DNA of 64,000 nucleotides. Origin: Planococcus versutus (GTDB lineage: Bacteria; Bacillota; Bacilli; Bacillales_A; Planococcaceae). The DNA lies in assembly GCF_001186155.3 (NCBI RefSeq), contig NZ_CP016540.2, forward strand, positions 868,001 through 932,000, given 5' to 3'. The position numbers and the translations under genes were made by a program. Below the pieces are notes generated by a model. It made no database searches and had not been told where the DNA came from. It saw only the letters and a program-made list of their open reading frames with translations. This document shows positions 1-13,415 of the stretch, piece after piece; position 1 is the first letter of the stretch, and each line of letters begins with the position of its first letter.

Positions 1-2
1 TC

Positions 3-143
3 GATTCGTTTTTTGGAACACATGAAATGTCGGAGTTAACCCAGGCTTATGAACGTATGATTTATGGTGATGATGCTGAATCCATTGACTGGCAAGAGTT
101 AAAGGAAAGTTGGGAAAACTTAATCAATAGGACAAGCGGTTGA
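3..143 (+). CDS. C-terminal end of a transglutaminase/DUF4129-type protein (partial)
   Basis: An open frame enters from the left edge and ends at a TGA at 141-143, giving 46 residues rich in acidic and aromatic residues, including YERMIYGDD. A short soluble tail with a YExxxYG pattern is common at the end of transglutaminase-like membrane proteins carrying a C-terminal DUF4129. In B. subtilis the gene before guaA (yebA) belongs to that family. The assignment rests mainly on position before guaA; the fragment is too short for a firm call. Bases 144-189 look like leader or promoter sequence of guaA. Confidence 0.5.
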   Translation, partial: DSFFGTHEMSELTQAYERMIYGDDAESIDWQELKESWENLINRTSG

Positions 144-189
144 TTTTACGGCTTGTAAAATGTACAATTGATTAAATTATAAATTACAG

Positions 190-266
190 TTGCCCTCATA
201 TATGTCCGGTAATATGGATCGGATGTCTCTACCAAGTCCCCGGAAATGACTTGACTATGAAGGTGG
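190..266 (+). promoter_or_regulatory. Guanine-class purine riboswitch of guaA
   Basis: The conserved purine aptamer core is visible: CTCATATA on the 5' side, TCTCTACCAAG, the P3 arm and TTGACTATGA on the 3' side. The J3/1 segment reads GACTAT, with C where adenine riboswitches have U, so guanine or hypoxanthine is the expected ligand. It lies ahead of a terminator and guaA, so ligand binding should reduce transcription of GMP synthase. Confidence 0.93.
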
Positions 267-316
267 ATGAGGCATGTCTTTTTTGATGTGTGTATTCGCC
301 TTTTGATGTAGAGCAG

Positions 317-348
317 AAGAACGCGAGGTCTAGTTTTCGCGTTCTTTT
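317..348 (+). terminator. Riboswitch-controlled terminator before guaA
   Basis: A perfect 10-bp stem (AAGAACGCGA at 317-326 pairing with 337-346) closes a 10-nt loop and is followed by a T-rich run. It lies between the guanine aptamer and guaA, so it is the expected expression platform. Confidence 0.9.
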
Positions 349-387
349 ATTATTTGTGGCCTGAATCGAATAGAAGAGGTGAAGGTT

Positions 388-1941
388 TTGCCAGTTAGTC
401 CAATGTTAAAAGAACAGAAAAAAATCGTCGTTTTGGATTTTGGAAGTCAATACAATCAGTTGATCACGCGCCGCATTCGTGAAATTGGTGTCTACAGTGA
501 GCTTCATCCGCACACGATTACTGCTGAAGAAATCAAAGAAATGAACGCGACAGGGATTATTTTCTCGGGCGGTCCAAACTCTGTTTACGATGAAAACGCA
601 TTTTCAATCGATGATGCTATTTTTGAAATGGGCTTACCGATTTTAGGAATTTGCTATGGCATGCAATTAATGGCATTGCATTTAAAAGGAAAAGTAGAAA
701 AAGCTCAAAATCGTGAGTATGGCAAAGCGGAATTAAAGCTAACAAAAGACAGCAAAATCTTTAAAGATCTTCCGGAAGAACAAATTGTTTGGATGAGCCA
801 TGGTGACTTAGTAACAGCTGCACCTCCAGGATTTGATGTAATCGGAACAAGCGCAAGCTGTCCGATTGCTTCAATGGCAGATGAAAGTCGAGGATTTTAC
901 GGCGTTCAATTCCATCCGGAAGTACGTCACTCAATTTATGGCAATGATGTATTGCGCAAATTTGTTTACGATGTTTGCGGAATGGAAGATGATTGGTCAA
1001 TGGAAAACTACATTGAATTGGAAATCGAAAAAATCCGTGAAGAAGTTGGCGACAAAAAAGTACTTTGCGCACTTAGTGGCGGAGTAGATTCTTCAGTTGT
1101 TGCGGTATTGATTCATAAAGCGATTGGCGATCAATTAACGTGTATGTTTGTGGATCACGGCCTTCTTCGTAAAGGAGAAGCAGAAAGTGTAATGAAAACT
1201 TTTGCTGATGAATTCAACATGAATGTTATTAAAATTGATGCACGTGACCGTTTCATGAAGAAACTTGAAGGTGTCACAGATCCTGAGAAAAAACGCAAAA
1301 TTATCGGCAACGAATTTATTTACGTATTCGATGATGAAGCTTCGAAATTAGAAGGTATGGACTTTCTTGCACAAGGAACGCTTTACACAGACATTATCGA
1401 AAGCGGCACAACAACTGCACAAACGATTAAATCTCACCATAACGTAGGTGGATTACCCGATGACATGCAGTTTAAACTGATCGAACCGTTAAATACATTA
1501 TTCAAAGACGAAGTACGCGTTCTTGGAACTGAACTTGGCATGCCTGAAGAAATTGTATGGCGTCAGCCGTTCCCAGGTCCGGGTCTTGGTATCCGCATTA
1601 TGGGAGCCGTAACAGAAGAAAAATTAGAAATTGTCCGTGAATCTGATTGGATTTTACGTGATGAAATCAAAAAAGCAGGCCTTGATCGTGATATTTGGCA
1701 ATACTTTACGGTACTGCCGGATCTTCGCAGCGTAGGAGTTATGGGCGATGCTCGTACTTACGATTACGCGATTGGGATTCGTGCTGTAACGTCGATTGAC
1801 GGTATGACCTCTGACTGGGCTCGTATTCCGTGGGACGTCCTGGAAAAGATAAGCGTTCGCCTAGTCAACGAAGTCGATCATATTAACCGAGTGTTGTATG
1901 ACATTACGAGCAAGCCACCAGCAACGATTGAGTGGGAATAA
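388..1941 (+). CDS. guaA: GMP synthase (glutamine-hydrolysing)
   Basis: GuaA converts XMP to GMP using glutamine and ATP. The N-terminal class I amidotransferase domain shows the nucleophile motif GICYGMQLM near residue 89 and VQFHPE further on. The ATP-pyrophosphatase domain has the P-loop SGGVDSS near residue 230, and the C-terminus reads KPPATIEWE as in B. subtilis GuaA. The TTG at 388 is preferred because AGAGGTG lies 6 nt upstream; an in-frame GTG at 379 falls inside that Shine-Dalgarno, and ATG 403 has no ribosome site close to it. The product is about 517 residues, close to the usual 513. Expression is controlled by the upstream guanine riboswitch, and a strong terminator follows. Confidence 0.97.
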   Translation: MPVSPMLKEQKKIVVLDFGSQYNQLITRRIREIGVYSELHPHTITAEEIKEMNATGIIFSGGPNSVYDENAFSIDDAIFEMGLPILGICYGMQLMALHLKGKVEKAQNREYGKAELKLTKDSKIFKDLPEEQIVWMSHGDLVTAAPPGFDVIGTSASCPIASMADESRGFYGVQFHPEVRHSIYGNDVLRKFVYDVCGMEDDWSMENYIELEIEKIREEVGDKKVLCALSGGVDSSVVAVLIHKAIGDQLTCMFVDHGLLRKGEAESVMKTFADEFNMNVIKIDARDRFMKKLEGVTDPEKKRKIIGNEFIYVFDDEASKLEGMDFLAQGTLYTDIIESGTTTAQTIKSHHNVGGLPDDMQFKLIEPLNTLFKDEVRVLGTELGMPEEIVWRQPFPGPGLGIRIMGAVTEEKLEIVRESDWILRDEIKKAGLDRDIWQYFTVLPDLRSVGVMGDARTYDYAIGIRAVTSIDGMTSDWARIPWDVLEKISVRLVNEVDHINRVLYDITSKPPATIEWE

Positions 1942-1946
1942 TTGTG

Positions 1947-1981
1947 AAGTGCCGACTAATTTAGTTGGCACTTTCCTTTTT
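1947..1981 (+). terminator. Terminator of guaA
   Basis: AAGTGCC at 1947-1953 pairs with GGCACTT at 1968-1974, and the stem continues through ACTAA/TTAGT. A T-rich tract follows. Confidence 0.9.
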
Positions 1982-2006
1982 TACGAACTTTTTTTAGTTT
2001 TTCATC

Positions 2007-2055
2007 ATAAATGTTCGTGTTTGGTATTGTTAAATCACTTTATCCATGATATATT
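2007..2055 (+). promoter_or_regulatory. pbuG promoter with a PurR-box-like site
   Basis: TTGTTA (2027-2032), a 17-nt spacer and TATATT (2050-2055) form a good sigma-A promoter. Just upstream, 2009-2022 reads on the minus strand as AAACACGAACATTT, which fits the Bacillus PurR box around its CGAAC core. Only one convincing box was found, so PurR control is an inference. Confidence 0.6.
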
Positions 2056-2082
2056 ACGAATGAAATTAAATAAGCTTGTCGT

Positions 2083-2149
2083 ATAAAATCGGGAATAGGG
2101 CCCGAAAGTTTCTACCGAGTTACCGTAAATAACTCGACTACGATTTTAA
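2083..2149 (+). promoter_or_regulatory. Guanine-class purine riboswitch of pbuG
   Basis: P1 is formed by ATAAAATCG (2083-2091) and CGATTTTAA (2141-2149). Inside are GTTTCTACCGAG, ACCGTAAAT and CTCGACTACG, the standard purine aptamer. The specificity base in GACTA is C, predicting guanine or hypoxanthine binding. Confidence 0.95.
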
Positions 2150-2201
2150 TCCACTCACTTTTGAGTAGAGTACCTTTCAGTTGAAGTGAAGGGATAAATC
2201 G

Positions 2202-2236
2202 AACGCATACGGCGAAATTGCTGTATGCGTTTTTCT
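2202..2236 (+). terminator. Riboswitch-controlled terminator before pbuG
   Basis: AACGCATAC at 2202-2210 pairs with GTATGCGTT at 2223-2231, extended by GC pairs near the loop, then TTTTCTTTT. Its position between aptamer and gene marks it as the switchable terminator. Confidence 0.9.
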
Positions 2237-2275
2237 TTTGTAGAAATTATACGCAGGCAAGTCGGAGGAATCAGC

Positions 2276-3613
2276 ATGAAAAAATATTTTCAATTTGAAG
2301 AATTAGGAACGAATTACCGTAGAGAAATCATTGGCGGTTTAACAACGTTTTTAGCAATGGCATATATTCTTGTCGTTAACCCGTTAACTTTAACTTTAGA
2401 GTCAGTACCAGACCTACCCGATTCGATGCGTATGGATTATGGCGCTGTCTTTATGGCAACAGCATTAGCTGCAGCGATCGGATGTTTAGTGATGGGGATA
2501 TTGGCGAAGTATCCAATCGCTTTAGCTCCAGGTATGGGCTTGAATGCATTCTTCGCGTACACAGTAATTTTAACTTACGGAATTCCTTGGCAAACAGCAT
2601 TAACAGGTGTTTTATTTTCAGGTCTTATATTTATTTTGCTGACTTTAACGGGTCTTCGTGAAACAATCATTAATGCCATTCCGGCAGAATTAAAATACGC
2701 TGTTGGAGCGGGGATTGGTCTTTACATTACGTTTATCGGATTGCAAAACGCTGAAATTATTGTTGATAATCCAGCAACTTTGGTTGGATTAGGCGACCTT
2801 TCAAACAGTTCAGCATTACTTGCCATTTTTGGGTTAGTTGTTACGGTAATCTTTATGGTTCGAGGGATTCAAGGCGGAATCTTTTTCGGGATTTTAATCG
2901 CTGCGGTAGTTGGCATGATATTTGGTGTCGTCAACTTGCCGAGTGCAGTAATTGATTTGAGCCTTCCGAGCATGGCTCCGACTTTTGGCGTAGCGCTTGA
3001 ACCCATTTTCAATGATTTTGGTTCATTAATGAATATTCAATTTCTAGTTGTTGTATTAACATTCTTGTTCGTTGATTTCTTTGATACTGCTGGGACATTG
3101 GTGGCTGTAGCAAACCAAGCCGGCTTGATGAAAGACAATAAACTACCGAGAGCAAGCAAAGCCTTATTAGCAGATTCAATTGCGACAGTTAGTGGAGCAA
3201 TTTTCGGAACGTCAACGACGACTTCTTATATTGAATCTACTTCAGGAGTTGCAGCAGGAGCGCGTTCTGGTTTTGCGGCAGTTGTTACAGGAATATTGTT
3301 CCTTCTGTCAATATTCTTTTATCCAGTTCTTGAAGTAATAACAAGTGCAGTAACTGCGCCTGCTTTAATTATTGTAGGAGTCTTAATGGTTTCAGCATTA
3401 GGAAAAATTGATTGGTCTAGATTTGAAATTGCAGTACCGGCTTTCTTAACAATGATTACGATGCCACTTGGCTACAGCATTGCAACGGGAATTGCGATTG
3501 GTTTTATCTTCTATCCAATTACGATGCTTGTAGCAGGAAAAGGCAAACAGATTCATCCGATTATGTATGGGTTGTTTGTTATCTTTATACTGTACTTTAT
3601 TTTCTTAGTTTGA
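2276..3613 (+). CDS. pbuG: Hypoxanthine/guanine permease, NCS2 family
   Basis: A 445-residue polytopic membrane protein of the AzgA-type NCS2 family, expected to import hypoxanthine and guanine by proton symport. Family signatures visible are ELGTNYRREIIGGLTTFLAM at the N-terminus, APGMGLNAFFAYT near residue 83, and FFDTAGTLVAVANQAGL followed by GTSTTTSYIESTSG in the second half. ATG 2276 is chosen because GTCGGAGGAATCAGC precedes it; the frame also opens further upstream, but inside the terminator stem. The order guaA-pbuG is the same in B. subtilis. The guanine riboswitch upstream agrees with the proposed substrate. Confidence 0.93.
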   Translation: MKKYFQFEELGTNYRREIIGGLTTFLAMAYILVVNPLTLTLESVPDLPDSMRMDYGAVFMATALAAAIGCLVMGILAKYPIALAPGMGLNAFFAYTVILTYGIPWQTALTGVLFSGLIFILLTLTGLRETIINAIPAELKYAVGAGIGLYITFIGLQNAEIIVDNPATLVGLGDLSNSSALLAIFGLVVTVIFMVRGIQGGIFFGILIAAVVGMIFGVVNLPSAVIDLSLPSMAPTFGVALEPIFNDFGSLMNIQFLVVVLTFLFVDFFDTAGTLVAVANQAGLMKDNKLPRASKALLADSIATVSGAIFGTSTTTSYIESTSGVAAGARSGFAAVVTGILFLLSIFFYPVLEVITSAVTAPALIIVGVLMVSALGKIDWSRFEIAVPAFLTMITMPLGYSIATGIAIGFIFYPITMLVAGKGKQIHPIMYGLFVIFILYFIFLV

Positions 3614-3618
3614 GCTTG

Positions 3619-3651
3619 AAAGTCCGCCAAGTTAGTTTGGCGGACTTTTTC
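3619..3651 (+). terminator. Terminator of pbuG
   Basis: An 11-bp perfect stem (AAGTCCGCCAA at 3620-3630 with 3637-3647) is followed by a T run. Confidence 0.93.
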
Positions 3652-3885
3652 TTTGTTACATCTTAAAAATTTACATATTCTTATGTAATTTATAGAAGAA
3701 ATTTAATTAACTTATAAAAGAGTGGGGAACTTAAATCCTTTGGTGAGTTGTAAGGAGAGAAGGAAAATAGGAGCATGACTTTGTTATTGAAAAATTTCAA
3801 GAGCTGACCAAGAAAGGGAAGCTTATTAATTTAAGGAGAACTATTCAATGTAAAGAGTAAAGTTCCTTTCAAATTTGTAACACGT
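3652..3885. other. Non-coding stretch upstream of the rrn promoters
   Basis: AT-rich sequence without an open frame supported by a ribosome site. It may hold UP-element-like A/T tracts for the rRNA promoters, but nothing specific is resolved. Confidence 0.4.
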
Positions 3886-3891
3886 TTGTAA

Positions 3892-3919
3892 TTAGAATTA
3901 TCAGTTTTTATGTTATAAT
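3892..3919 (+). promoter_or_regulatory. Possible first rrn promoter (P1)
   Basis: TATAAT at 3914-3919 is a consensus -10. A weak -35 candidate TTAGAA (3892-3897) lies 16 nt upstream. Tandem promoters are usual before Bacillus rrn operons. Confidence 0.5.
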
Positions 3920-3948
3920 AACAATGTTAAAGAAAATGTATTTAAGTG

Positions 3949-3977
3949 TTGACTCTTTAATTTAAGCGTGTTATATT
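3949..3977 (+). promoter_or_regulatory. Main rrn promoter (P2)
   Basis: TTGACT (3949-3954), exactly 17 nt, then TATATT (3972-3977). This near-consensus sigma-A promoter lies about 185 nt before the mature 16S 5' end. Confidence 0.85.
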
Positions 3978-4027
3978 AATTGAGTCGCCAATGAGTGCGG
4001 CAAACAAACACAATTACTTGAACCTTG

Positions 4028-4051
4028 AAAACTGAACAGCAAAACGTCAAC
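4028..4051 (+). other. 5' half of the 16S processing stem
   Basis: The leader segment starting AAAACTGAACAGC is the reverse complement, apart from one bulged base, of 5756-5778 in the 16S-23S spacer. Pairing of these segments across the 16S precursor would form the helix normally cut by RNase III. Confidence 0.8.
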
Positions 4052-4162
4052 AAATCGCAACGGTCGCGCAAAACGGCCCGCGCAAAAACTTACTGATCAG
4101 CGTTATGCAGATCAAGCCATCTTCGGATGGTGCCAGCAACAACTAGAGCAGTCAAATGTTCT

Positions 4163-5720
<1,558 letters not shown>

Positions 5721-5755
5721 ATAAATTCGGAACCGGACGCCCTAGGCGCTCCGGG

Positions 5756-5778
5756 GTTGACGTTTTGCGTTCAGTTTT
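5756..5778 (+). other. 3' half of the 16S processing stem in the spacer
   Basis: GTTGACGTTTTGCGTTCAGT and the following TTT are complementary to 4028-4051 upstream of 16S. The spacer contains no tRNA gene. Confidence 0.8.
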
Positions 5779-5824
5779 GAAGGTTCATCTTCAGGCGGCA
5801 ACGCCTTTTTTTGTGACTTTCAGA

Positions 5825-5871
5825 CTTGTTCTTTGAAAACTGGATAAAACGACATTGAAACAAATGAAACA
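5825..5871 (+). other. 23S leader: boxA-like antitermination element and processing stem
   Basis: TGTTCTTTGAAAACT (5827-5841) resembles the Bacillus rrn boxA. The stretch through 5871 is largely complementary to 8876-8919 downstream of 23S, giving the 23S processing helix. Confidence 0.75.
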
Positions 5872-5923
5872 TGGATTCAAAGTACGCGTGGCACTTGATG
5901 CCACAACTTTTTAATTAACCAGT

Positions 5924-8853
<2,930 letters not shown>

Positions 8854-8875
8854 ACAAACTGTACGCGAATCATGC

Positions 8876-8919
8876 ACGATTTGTTTCATCTGTCGTTTAT
8901 CCAGTTTTGAGTGAACAAG
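8876..8919 (+). other. 3' half of the 23S processing stem
   Basis: The reverse complement of this segment matches 5825-5871 with few mismatches, including the shared AAAACTGGATAAA core. Confidence 0.75.
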
Positions 8920-8935
8920 CACTCAATTAAAATAG

Positions 8936-9050
8936 TCCAGTGATGATGGCAAAGAGGCCACACCCGTTCCCATCTCGAACACGGCAGTTAAGCTCTTTTG
9001 CGCTGATGGTAGTTGGGGTTTCCCCCTGTGAGAGTAAGACGTCGCTGGTC
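8936..9050 (+). rRNA. rrf: 5S ribosomal RNA
   Basis: The sequence contains CCACACCCGTTCCCATCTCG, the GAACACGG loop and the end helix CCAGTGATG/CGTCGCTGG. The length is about 115 nt. Confidence 0.95.
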
Positions 9051-9064
9051 TAGTGTAGTACGAA

Positions 9065-9098
9065 AAGTCGTTACCGATTCCGGTAACGGCTTTTTTTA
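9065..9098 (+). terminator. rrn operon terminator
   Basis: A 12-bp stem (AAGTCGTTACCG at 9065-9076 with 9081-9092, one G-T pair) with an ATTC loop is followed by a run of T. Confidence 0.93.
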
Positions 9099-9414
9099 TT
9101 TGCACCTAACGAAATTGTGGAAGTGCCGTTTATGTTTGAGTGAATTTCAAGAAATCTTCAGAGACTTCTCGTATCATGAACCGACAAATAACAAGGTGAA
9201 GAAACCAAGATGCATTTTGGATCGCCATCTCTATTATGGCGTCTTATTGATTTTAAAGTGGACACTGGCTTTACGATTTGGGCTTTACTAAAGCTACAAA
9301 TAAACTTGGGAAAAGAATTCCTTATGTATCAAGGACTATCAGTCTTTTCTCTCTTGCTTTCTATCCCTATTTCCCCTAGTATAAAAATTAATTCCCATTA
9401 GTCATTAAAAGATA
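9099..9414. other. Unassigned stretch between rrn and yebE
   Basis: Short frames exist here (for example from 9210) but none has a ribosome site or a recognisable product. In B. subtilis this interval between pbuG and yebE holds the small genes yebC and yebD, for which no equivalent is seen. Confidence 0.4.
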
Positions 9415-9426
9415 GAGGTGTAGAGA

Positions 9427-9969
9427 TTGGATGTAAACCCATGGATTATGGTGCTAATCATTTTTTCAATCAATATTGTATATGTAACGTTTTTTACAAT
9501 ACGAATGATTATGACCTTAAAAGGCTATCGTTATTTAGCTGCCGGTGTCAGCATGATCGAAGTCGTTATTTATATAGTAGGACTTGGCTTGGTACTGGAT
9601 AATCTTGATCAGCTTCAAAATCTGATTGCGTATGCGTTAGGTTACGGTTCGGGTGTTATTATCGGCTCCAAAATTGAAGAGAAAATGGCGCTAGGCTATA
9701 TTACAGTCAATGTCATTACAAGTGAGGCTGGGGAATACCTTCCAAAGATGCTCCGTGAAAAAGGGTATGGTGTCACGGATTGGAATGCGAATGGACGAGA
9801 TGGTGGACGACAATCCATGCAAATTTTAACGCCGCGTAAAATGGAGTTAAAATTGTATAAAGCTATTCAAGAAATCGATCCTAAAGCATTTATTATTGCC
9901 TATGAAGCAAAAACAATTCATGGGGGATTCTGGGTGAAAACAGTAAAGAAAGGAAATTTATATAAATGA
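9427..9969 (+). CDS. yebE: DUF2179 / UPF0316 membrane protein (YebE type)
   Basis: A 180-residue protein with three hydrophobic helices in the first 80 residues and a cytoplasmic DUF2179 domain ([20 protein letters not shown] to [16 protein letters not shown]). The molecular function of the family is unknown. TTG 9427 is used as the start because GAGGTG ends 6 nt before it; the ATG just downstream is out of frame. It is followed by yebG with an ATGA overlap, as in B. subtilis, where this pair also precedes purE. Confidence 0.85.
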   Translation: MDVNPWIMVLIIFSINIVYVTFFTIRMIMTLKGYRYLAAGVSMIEVVIYIVGLGLVLDNLDQLQNLIAYALGYGSGVIIGSKIEEKMALGYITVNVITSEAGEYLPKMLREKGYGVTDWNANGRDGGRQSMQILTPRKMELKLYKAIQEIDPKAFIIAYEAKTIHGGFWVKTVKKGNLYK

Positions 9970-10154
9970 GTAAAAGTACAATCTGGTTTGAAGTGGAAGA
10001 ACATGAATCTATTTCAGAATGTCTTGAAAGAATGAAGGCAGAAGGCTATGCTGCAGTCGGTCGAAAAGAAGAGCCTTTGTTTCAAGAGATTGGTGGTCAA
10101 CCTGTTCCTATTAGGCAAATCGTTAAATTCAAAGGAGTTAAACTCAAAGAATAA
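9966..10154 (+). CDS. yebG: NETI-motif small protein (YebG type)
   Basis: A 62-residue soluble protein containing [16 protein letters not shown], which matches the NETI motif family, then a basic C-terminus ([10 protein letters not shown]). Function unknown. The start overlaps the yebE stop by 4 nt (ATGA), indicating translational coupling. Conserved position directly before purE. Confidence 0.85.
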   Translation: MSKSTIWFEVEEHESISECLERMKAEGYAAVGRKEEPLFQEIGGQPVPIRQIVKFKGVKLKE

Positions 10155-10167
10155 CAGTATATTTCTT

Positions 10168-10215
10168 TTAAATCCGAACGATTGAAAAAATGGATAATAC
10201 ATCGTTCGACTTTAT
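10168..10215 (+). promoter_or_regulatory. PurR operator: two inverted PurBoxes
   Basis: AAATCCGAACGATT (around 10170-10183) and, on the minus strand, AAAGTCGAACGATG (around 10200-10213) form an inverted pair with CGAAC cores at 10175-10179 and 10204-10208. This is the arrangement bound by Bacillus PurR, and it lies immediately upstream of the pur promoter. Confidence 0.85.
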
Positions 10216-10217
10216 CA

Positions 10218-10246
10218 TTGACGTAGTTTCTTCAACTTGTTATGAT
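10218..10246 (+). promoter_or_regulatory. pur operon promoter
   Basis: TTGACG, a 17-nt spacer and TATGAT form a strong sigma-A promoter directly after the PurR operator and about 10 nt before the purine aptamer. Confidence 0.88.
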
Positions 10247-10255
10247 AAGTGAGGA

Positions 10256-10328
10256 TACCCCATATATGCAGAAGAATTGGCTTCTGCGTCTCTACCAAGA
10301 CACCGTAAATGTCTGGACTATGCGGGAA
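10256..10328 (+). promoter_or_regulatory. Guanine-class purine riboswitch of the pur operon
   Basis: The aptamer core CCCCATATATGCAG, GTCTCTACCAAGACACCGTA and GTCTGGACTATGCGGG is present. C in GGACTATG predicts guanine or hypoxanthine specificity. It lies in the long purE leader. Confidence 0.95.
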
Positions 10329-10399
10329 AGCAACTTATTGGGTCGTAAAGCGAAGGATGTGCGTACATGCCATCATTTAAAATTCGTATCATTTACAGT

Positions 10400-10456
10400 C
10401 CTTAAGTAAACTGCTTTTCACGTAATGTGAGCAGTTTATTTAAGGGCTTTTTATTT
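10400..10456 (+). terminator. Riboswitch-controlled terminator before purE
   Basis: CCTTAA-G-TAAACTGCT pairs with AGCAGTTTA-T-TTAAGG across a loop of about 14 nt, then a T-rich run. The stem ends about 30 nt before purE. Confidence 0.9.
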
Positions 10457-10477
10457 TTTAAAAGGAGAGTGCAATCG

Positions 10478-10966
10478 ATGAATCCGCGAATTGGCGTCAT
10501 TATGGGAAGTACGAGTGATTGGGAAACAATGAAGCATGCGTGTGACATATTGGATGAACTGGGGTTGAGTTACGAGAAGAAAGTGGTTTCAGCACACCGG
10601 ACACCGGATTTAATGTTCCGCTACGCTGAACAAGCGCGTGAACGCGGGTTGCACGTGATTATTGCAGGAGCTGGTGGTGCTGCTCATTTGCCAGGCATGG
10701 TAGCAGCCAAAACAACTTTACCGGTCATTGGTGTACCTGTTCAATCAAAAGCGTTAAACGGTTTAGATTCCTTGTTATCAATCGTTCAAATGCCTGGGGG
10801 AGTACCGGTTGCGACTGTAGCTATCGGCAAAGCAGGTGCAGTCAATGCGGGCTTGTTGGCAGCTCAAATACTCGGAACGGTTGATGAGCGTGCGGCACAG
10901 GCTTTACAAGATAGAAGAAATCGTACAGCTGATGCGGTGCTAGAGAGTTCGGAGGATTTGGTATGA
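10478..10966 (+). CDS. purE: N5-carboxyaminoimidazole ribonucleotide mutase
   Basis: PurE moves the carboxylate of N5-CAIR to give CAIR in IMP synthesis. The 162-residue protein shows the class I PurE signatures [22 protein letters not shown] and [16 protein letters not shown] 10478 follows AAAGGAGAGTG at proper spacing. It is the first gene of the operon, and its end overlaps purK by 4 nt, which supplies the N5-CAIR substrate. Confidence 0.97.
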   Translation: MNPRIGVIMGSTSDWETMKHACDILDELGLSYEKKVVSAHRTPDLMFRYAEQARERGLHVIIAGAGGAAHLPGMVAAKTTLPVIGVPVQSKALNGLDSLLSIVQMPGGVPVATVAIGKAGAVNAGLLAAQILGTVDERAAQALQDRRNRTADAVLESSEDLV

Positions 10967-12087
10967 CAAAAACCATTTTACCTGGACAAACGATTGGCAT
11001 TATCGGCGGAGGTCAATTGGGACGCATGATGGCACTTGCGGCAAAAGAAGCGGGTTTCAAAATCGCAGTTCTCGATCCGGCTATGGACTCACCTACCGGT
11101 CAAGTGGCAGACATCCAAATCGTTGGACCGTTTAATGATCAACATGCGTTAGAAGAATTGGCTGAAGCAAGCGACGTCATCACTTATGAATTTGAAAATA
11201 TAGATGTTGAAGGATTATCGAACCTAGCAAAAATCGCTTATGTGCCGCAAGGTTCTGAATTGATTCGTGTGACACAAAATCGAATTTTTGAAAAACAAGC
11301 GATTTCTGAAGCTAGTGTCGTCGTGACAGATTATATTACCGCTTCTTCTTTTGAAGAGTTAAAAGAAAAAAGTCATCAATTGTCATTTCCTTTCGTTGTG
11401 AAAACAGCGCGCGGGGGATACGACGGCAAAGGGCAACAAACTGTTTCTTCTATGGAAGAACTTTCTTTAGTAGAAGAATTGTTCGCGAACGGCGACTGTG
11501 TGGCGGAAGCTTTTGTAGAATTTACGAAAGAGATTTCAGTCATTATCCAACGCAACGTACATGGCGAAACAGCTATTTTACCGATTGGTGAAAATATTCA
11601 CAAAGATCATATTTTGCATGAAACCATAGTTCCGGCAAGAATCGATAAAAAGACAAGCGATGAAGCGAAAAGAGCTGCTGAGAAAATTGCCGCTCATCTT
11701 GAAATGGTTGGTACATTAGCGGTTGAAATGTTTGTGTTAGAAAATGGCAGCATCCTCGTCAATGAATTGGCGCCACGTCCCCATAATTCGGGTCATTATT
11801 CGATTGAAGCGACAAACATATCTCAATTTCATCAACACATCCGAGCGATTTGTGGATGGCCATTGAGACAGCCAATCCTTTGGTCTCAAGCCGTAATGGT
11901 CAACGTGCTAGGCGAGCATATCGCGCCACTGGCTTCAAAAATAGCACAATTTCCAAATTGGTCGATTCATTTGTACGGAAAAGACGAAGCAAAGCAGAAA
12001 CGGAAGATGGGACATGTTACGATATTAACGGAAGACTTAGAGGCAACTTTAAGTGAAATTGATGCATCTGGCATTTGGTCAGAATAA
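10963..12087 (+). CDS. purK: N5-carboxyaminoimidazole ribonucleotide synthase
   Basis: An ATP-grasp enzyme of 374 residues making N5-CAIR from AIR, bicarbonate and ATP. It begins with [20 protein letters not shown] (nucleotide-binding N domain) and carries [10 protein letters not shown] and [20 protein letters not shown] (ATP-grasp metal and substrate sites). It overlaps purE (ATGA) and is followed by purB after 16 nt. Confidence 0.97.
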   Translation: MTKTILPGQTIGIIGGGQLGRMMALAAKEAGFKIAVLDPAMDSPTGQVADIQIVGPFNDQHALEELAEASDVITYEFENIDVEGLSNLAKIAYVPQGSELIRVTQNRIFEKQAISEASVVVTDYITASSFEELKEKSHQLSFPFVVKTARGGYDGKGQQTVSSMEELSLVEELFANGDCVAEAFVEFTKEISVIIQRNVHGETAILPIGENIHKDHILHETIVPARIDKKTSDEAKRAAEKIAAHLEMVGTLAVEMFVLENGSILVNELAPRPHNSGHYSIEATNISQFHQHIRAICGWPLRQPILWSQAVMVNVLGEHIAPLASKIAQFPNWSIHLYGKDEAKQKRKMGHVTILTEDLEATLSEIDASGIWSE

Positions 12088-12103
12088 TTGGAGGAACTAA
12101 TTT

Positions 12104-13399
12104 ATGATCGCACGTTACACAAGACCCGAAATGGGCGCAATTTGGACAGAAGAAAACAAATACAATGCATGGCTAGAAGTTGAAATTTTAGCATGTGAAG
12201 CTTGGGCAGAAATCGGAGATATTCCGAAAGAAGATGTAGCCGAAATTCGTAAAAACGCTTCTTTTTCAGTAGACCGTATTTTAGAAATTGAAGAAGAAAC
12301 GCGTCATGATGTAGTGGCATTTACACGAGCAGTATCTGAAACGCTGGGCGAAGAACGCAAATGGGTTCATTACGGCTTAACTTCAACAGACGTTGTTGAT
12401 ACCGCATTGTCTTACTTGTTAAAACAAGCAAACGTCATTATCCGTAAAGACTTAACAAACTTTATCGATATTCTTGCGAATAAAGCAAAAGAACATAAAA
12501 TGACGGTCATGATGGGCCGTACACATGGTGTGCATGCAGAACCAACAACTTTCGGTTTGAAACTTGCATTATGGCACGAAGAAATGAAACGTAATTTAGA
12601 ACGTTTCGAAGCGGCAGCAGCTTCAATTGAAACAGGCAAAATGTCTGGTGCAGTTGGAACTTATGCTAATATTGATCCATTTGTTGAATCATATGTTTGC
12701 AAAGAGTTAGGTCTTGCAGCATCACCTATTTCTACACAAACATTGCAACGCGATCGTCACGCACAGTATTTAAGTGTACTCGCATTGATTGGTTCATCTG
12801 TTGAGAAATTTGCGACAGAAATTCGCGGATTGCAAAAATCGGAAACACGCGAAGTAGAAGAGTTTTTCGCAAAAGGTCAAAAAGGTTCTTCTGCAATGCC
12901 ACATAAACGTAACCCAATTGGTTCTGAAAACATGACAGGCCTTGCGCGTTTAATCCGTGGCTACATGTTAACAGCTTACGAAAACGTTTCTTTATGGCAC
13001 GAACGCGACATTTCGCATTCATCAGCAGAACGTGTGATTTTACCAGATGCAACGATTGCGCTTAACTACATGTTAAATCGTTTCGGTAATATCGTGAAAA
13101 ACTTAACAGTGTTCCCAGAGAACATGAAACGCAATATGGATTCAACACTGGGCTTGATTTATTCACAGCGTGTGTTGTTGGCATTGATCGATAAAGGGAT
13201 GGCTCGCGAGGCAGCTTACGATACCGTTCAGCCGTGTGCGATGGAAGCTTGGGAAAACCAAACGCATTTCCGCAAAATTGTGGAAGCAAATGACACGATT
13301 ACAGCTAAGCTATCTAAAGAAGAATTGGATGATTGCTTTGATTACAATCACCACTTGCAACAAGTAGACATGATTTTCAACCGACTTGGATTAAACTAA
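12104..13399 (+). CDS. purB: Adenylosuccinate lyase
   Basis: The enzyme acts twice in purine synthesis, releasing fumarate from SAICAR and from adenylosuccinate. The 431 residues equal the B. subtilis length. The fumarase/aspartase superfamily signature [11 protein letters not shown] is near residue 262, and [14 protein letters not shown] near residue 138 includes the catalytic-region histidine. GGAGGAACTAATTT precedes the ATG. Confidence 0.98.
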   Translation: MIARYTRPEMGAIWTEENKYNAWLEVEILACEAWAEIGDIPKEDVAEIRKNASFSVDRILEIEEETRHDVVAFTRAVSETLGEERKWVHYGLTSTDVVDTALSYLLKQANVIIRKDLTNFIDILANKAKEHKMTVMMGRTHGVHAEPTTFGLKLALWHEEMKRNLERFEAAAASIETGKMSGAVGTYANIDPFVESYVCKELGLAASPISTQTLQRDRHAQYLSVLALIGSSVEKFATEIRGLQKSETREVEEFFAKGQKGSSAMPHKRNPIGSENMTGLARLIRGYMLTAYENVSLWHERDISHSSAERVILPDATIALNYMLNRFGNIVKNLTVFPENMKRNMDSTLGLIYSQRVLLALIDKGMAREAAYDTVQPCAMEAWENQTHFRKIVEANDTITAKLSKEELDDCFDYNHHLQQVDMIFNRLGLN

Positions 13400-13415
13400 A
13401 CGGGGGCTTCTGAAA

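Noticed and set aside
9210-9401. 63-codon frame between rrn and yebE
   Set aside because: No ribosome site, no family, and it stops just before the yebE leader.
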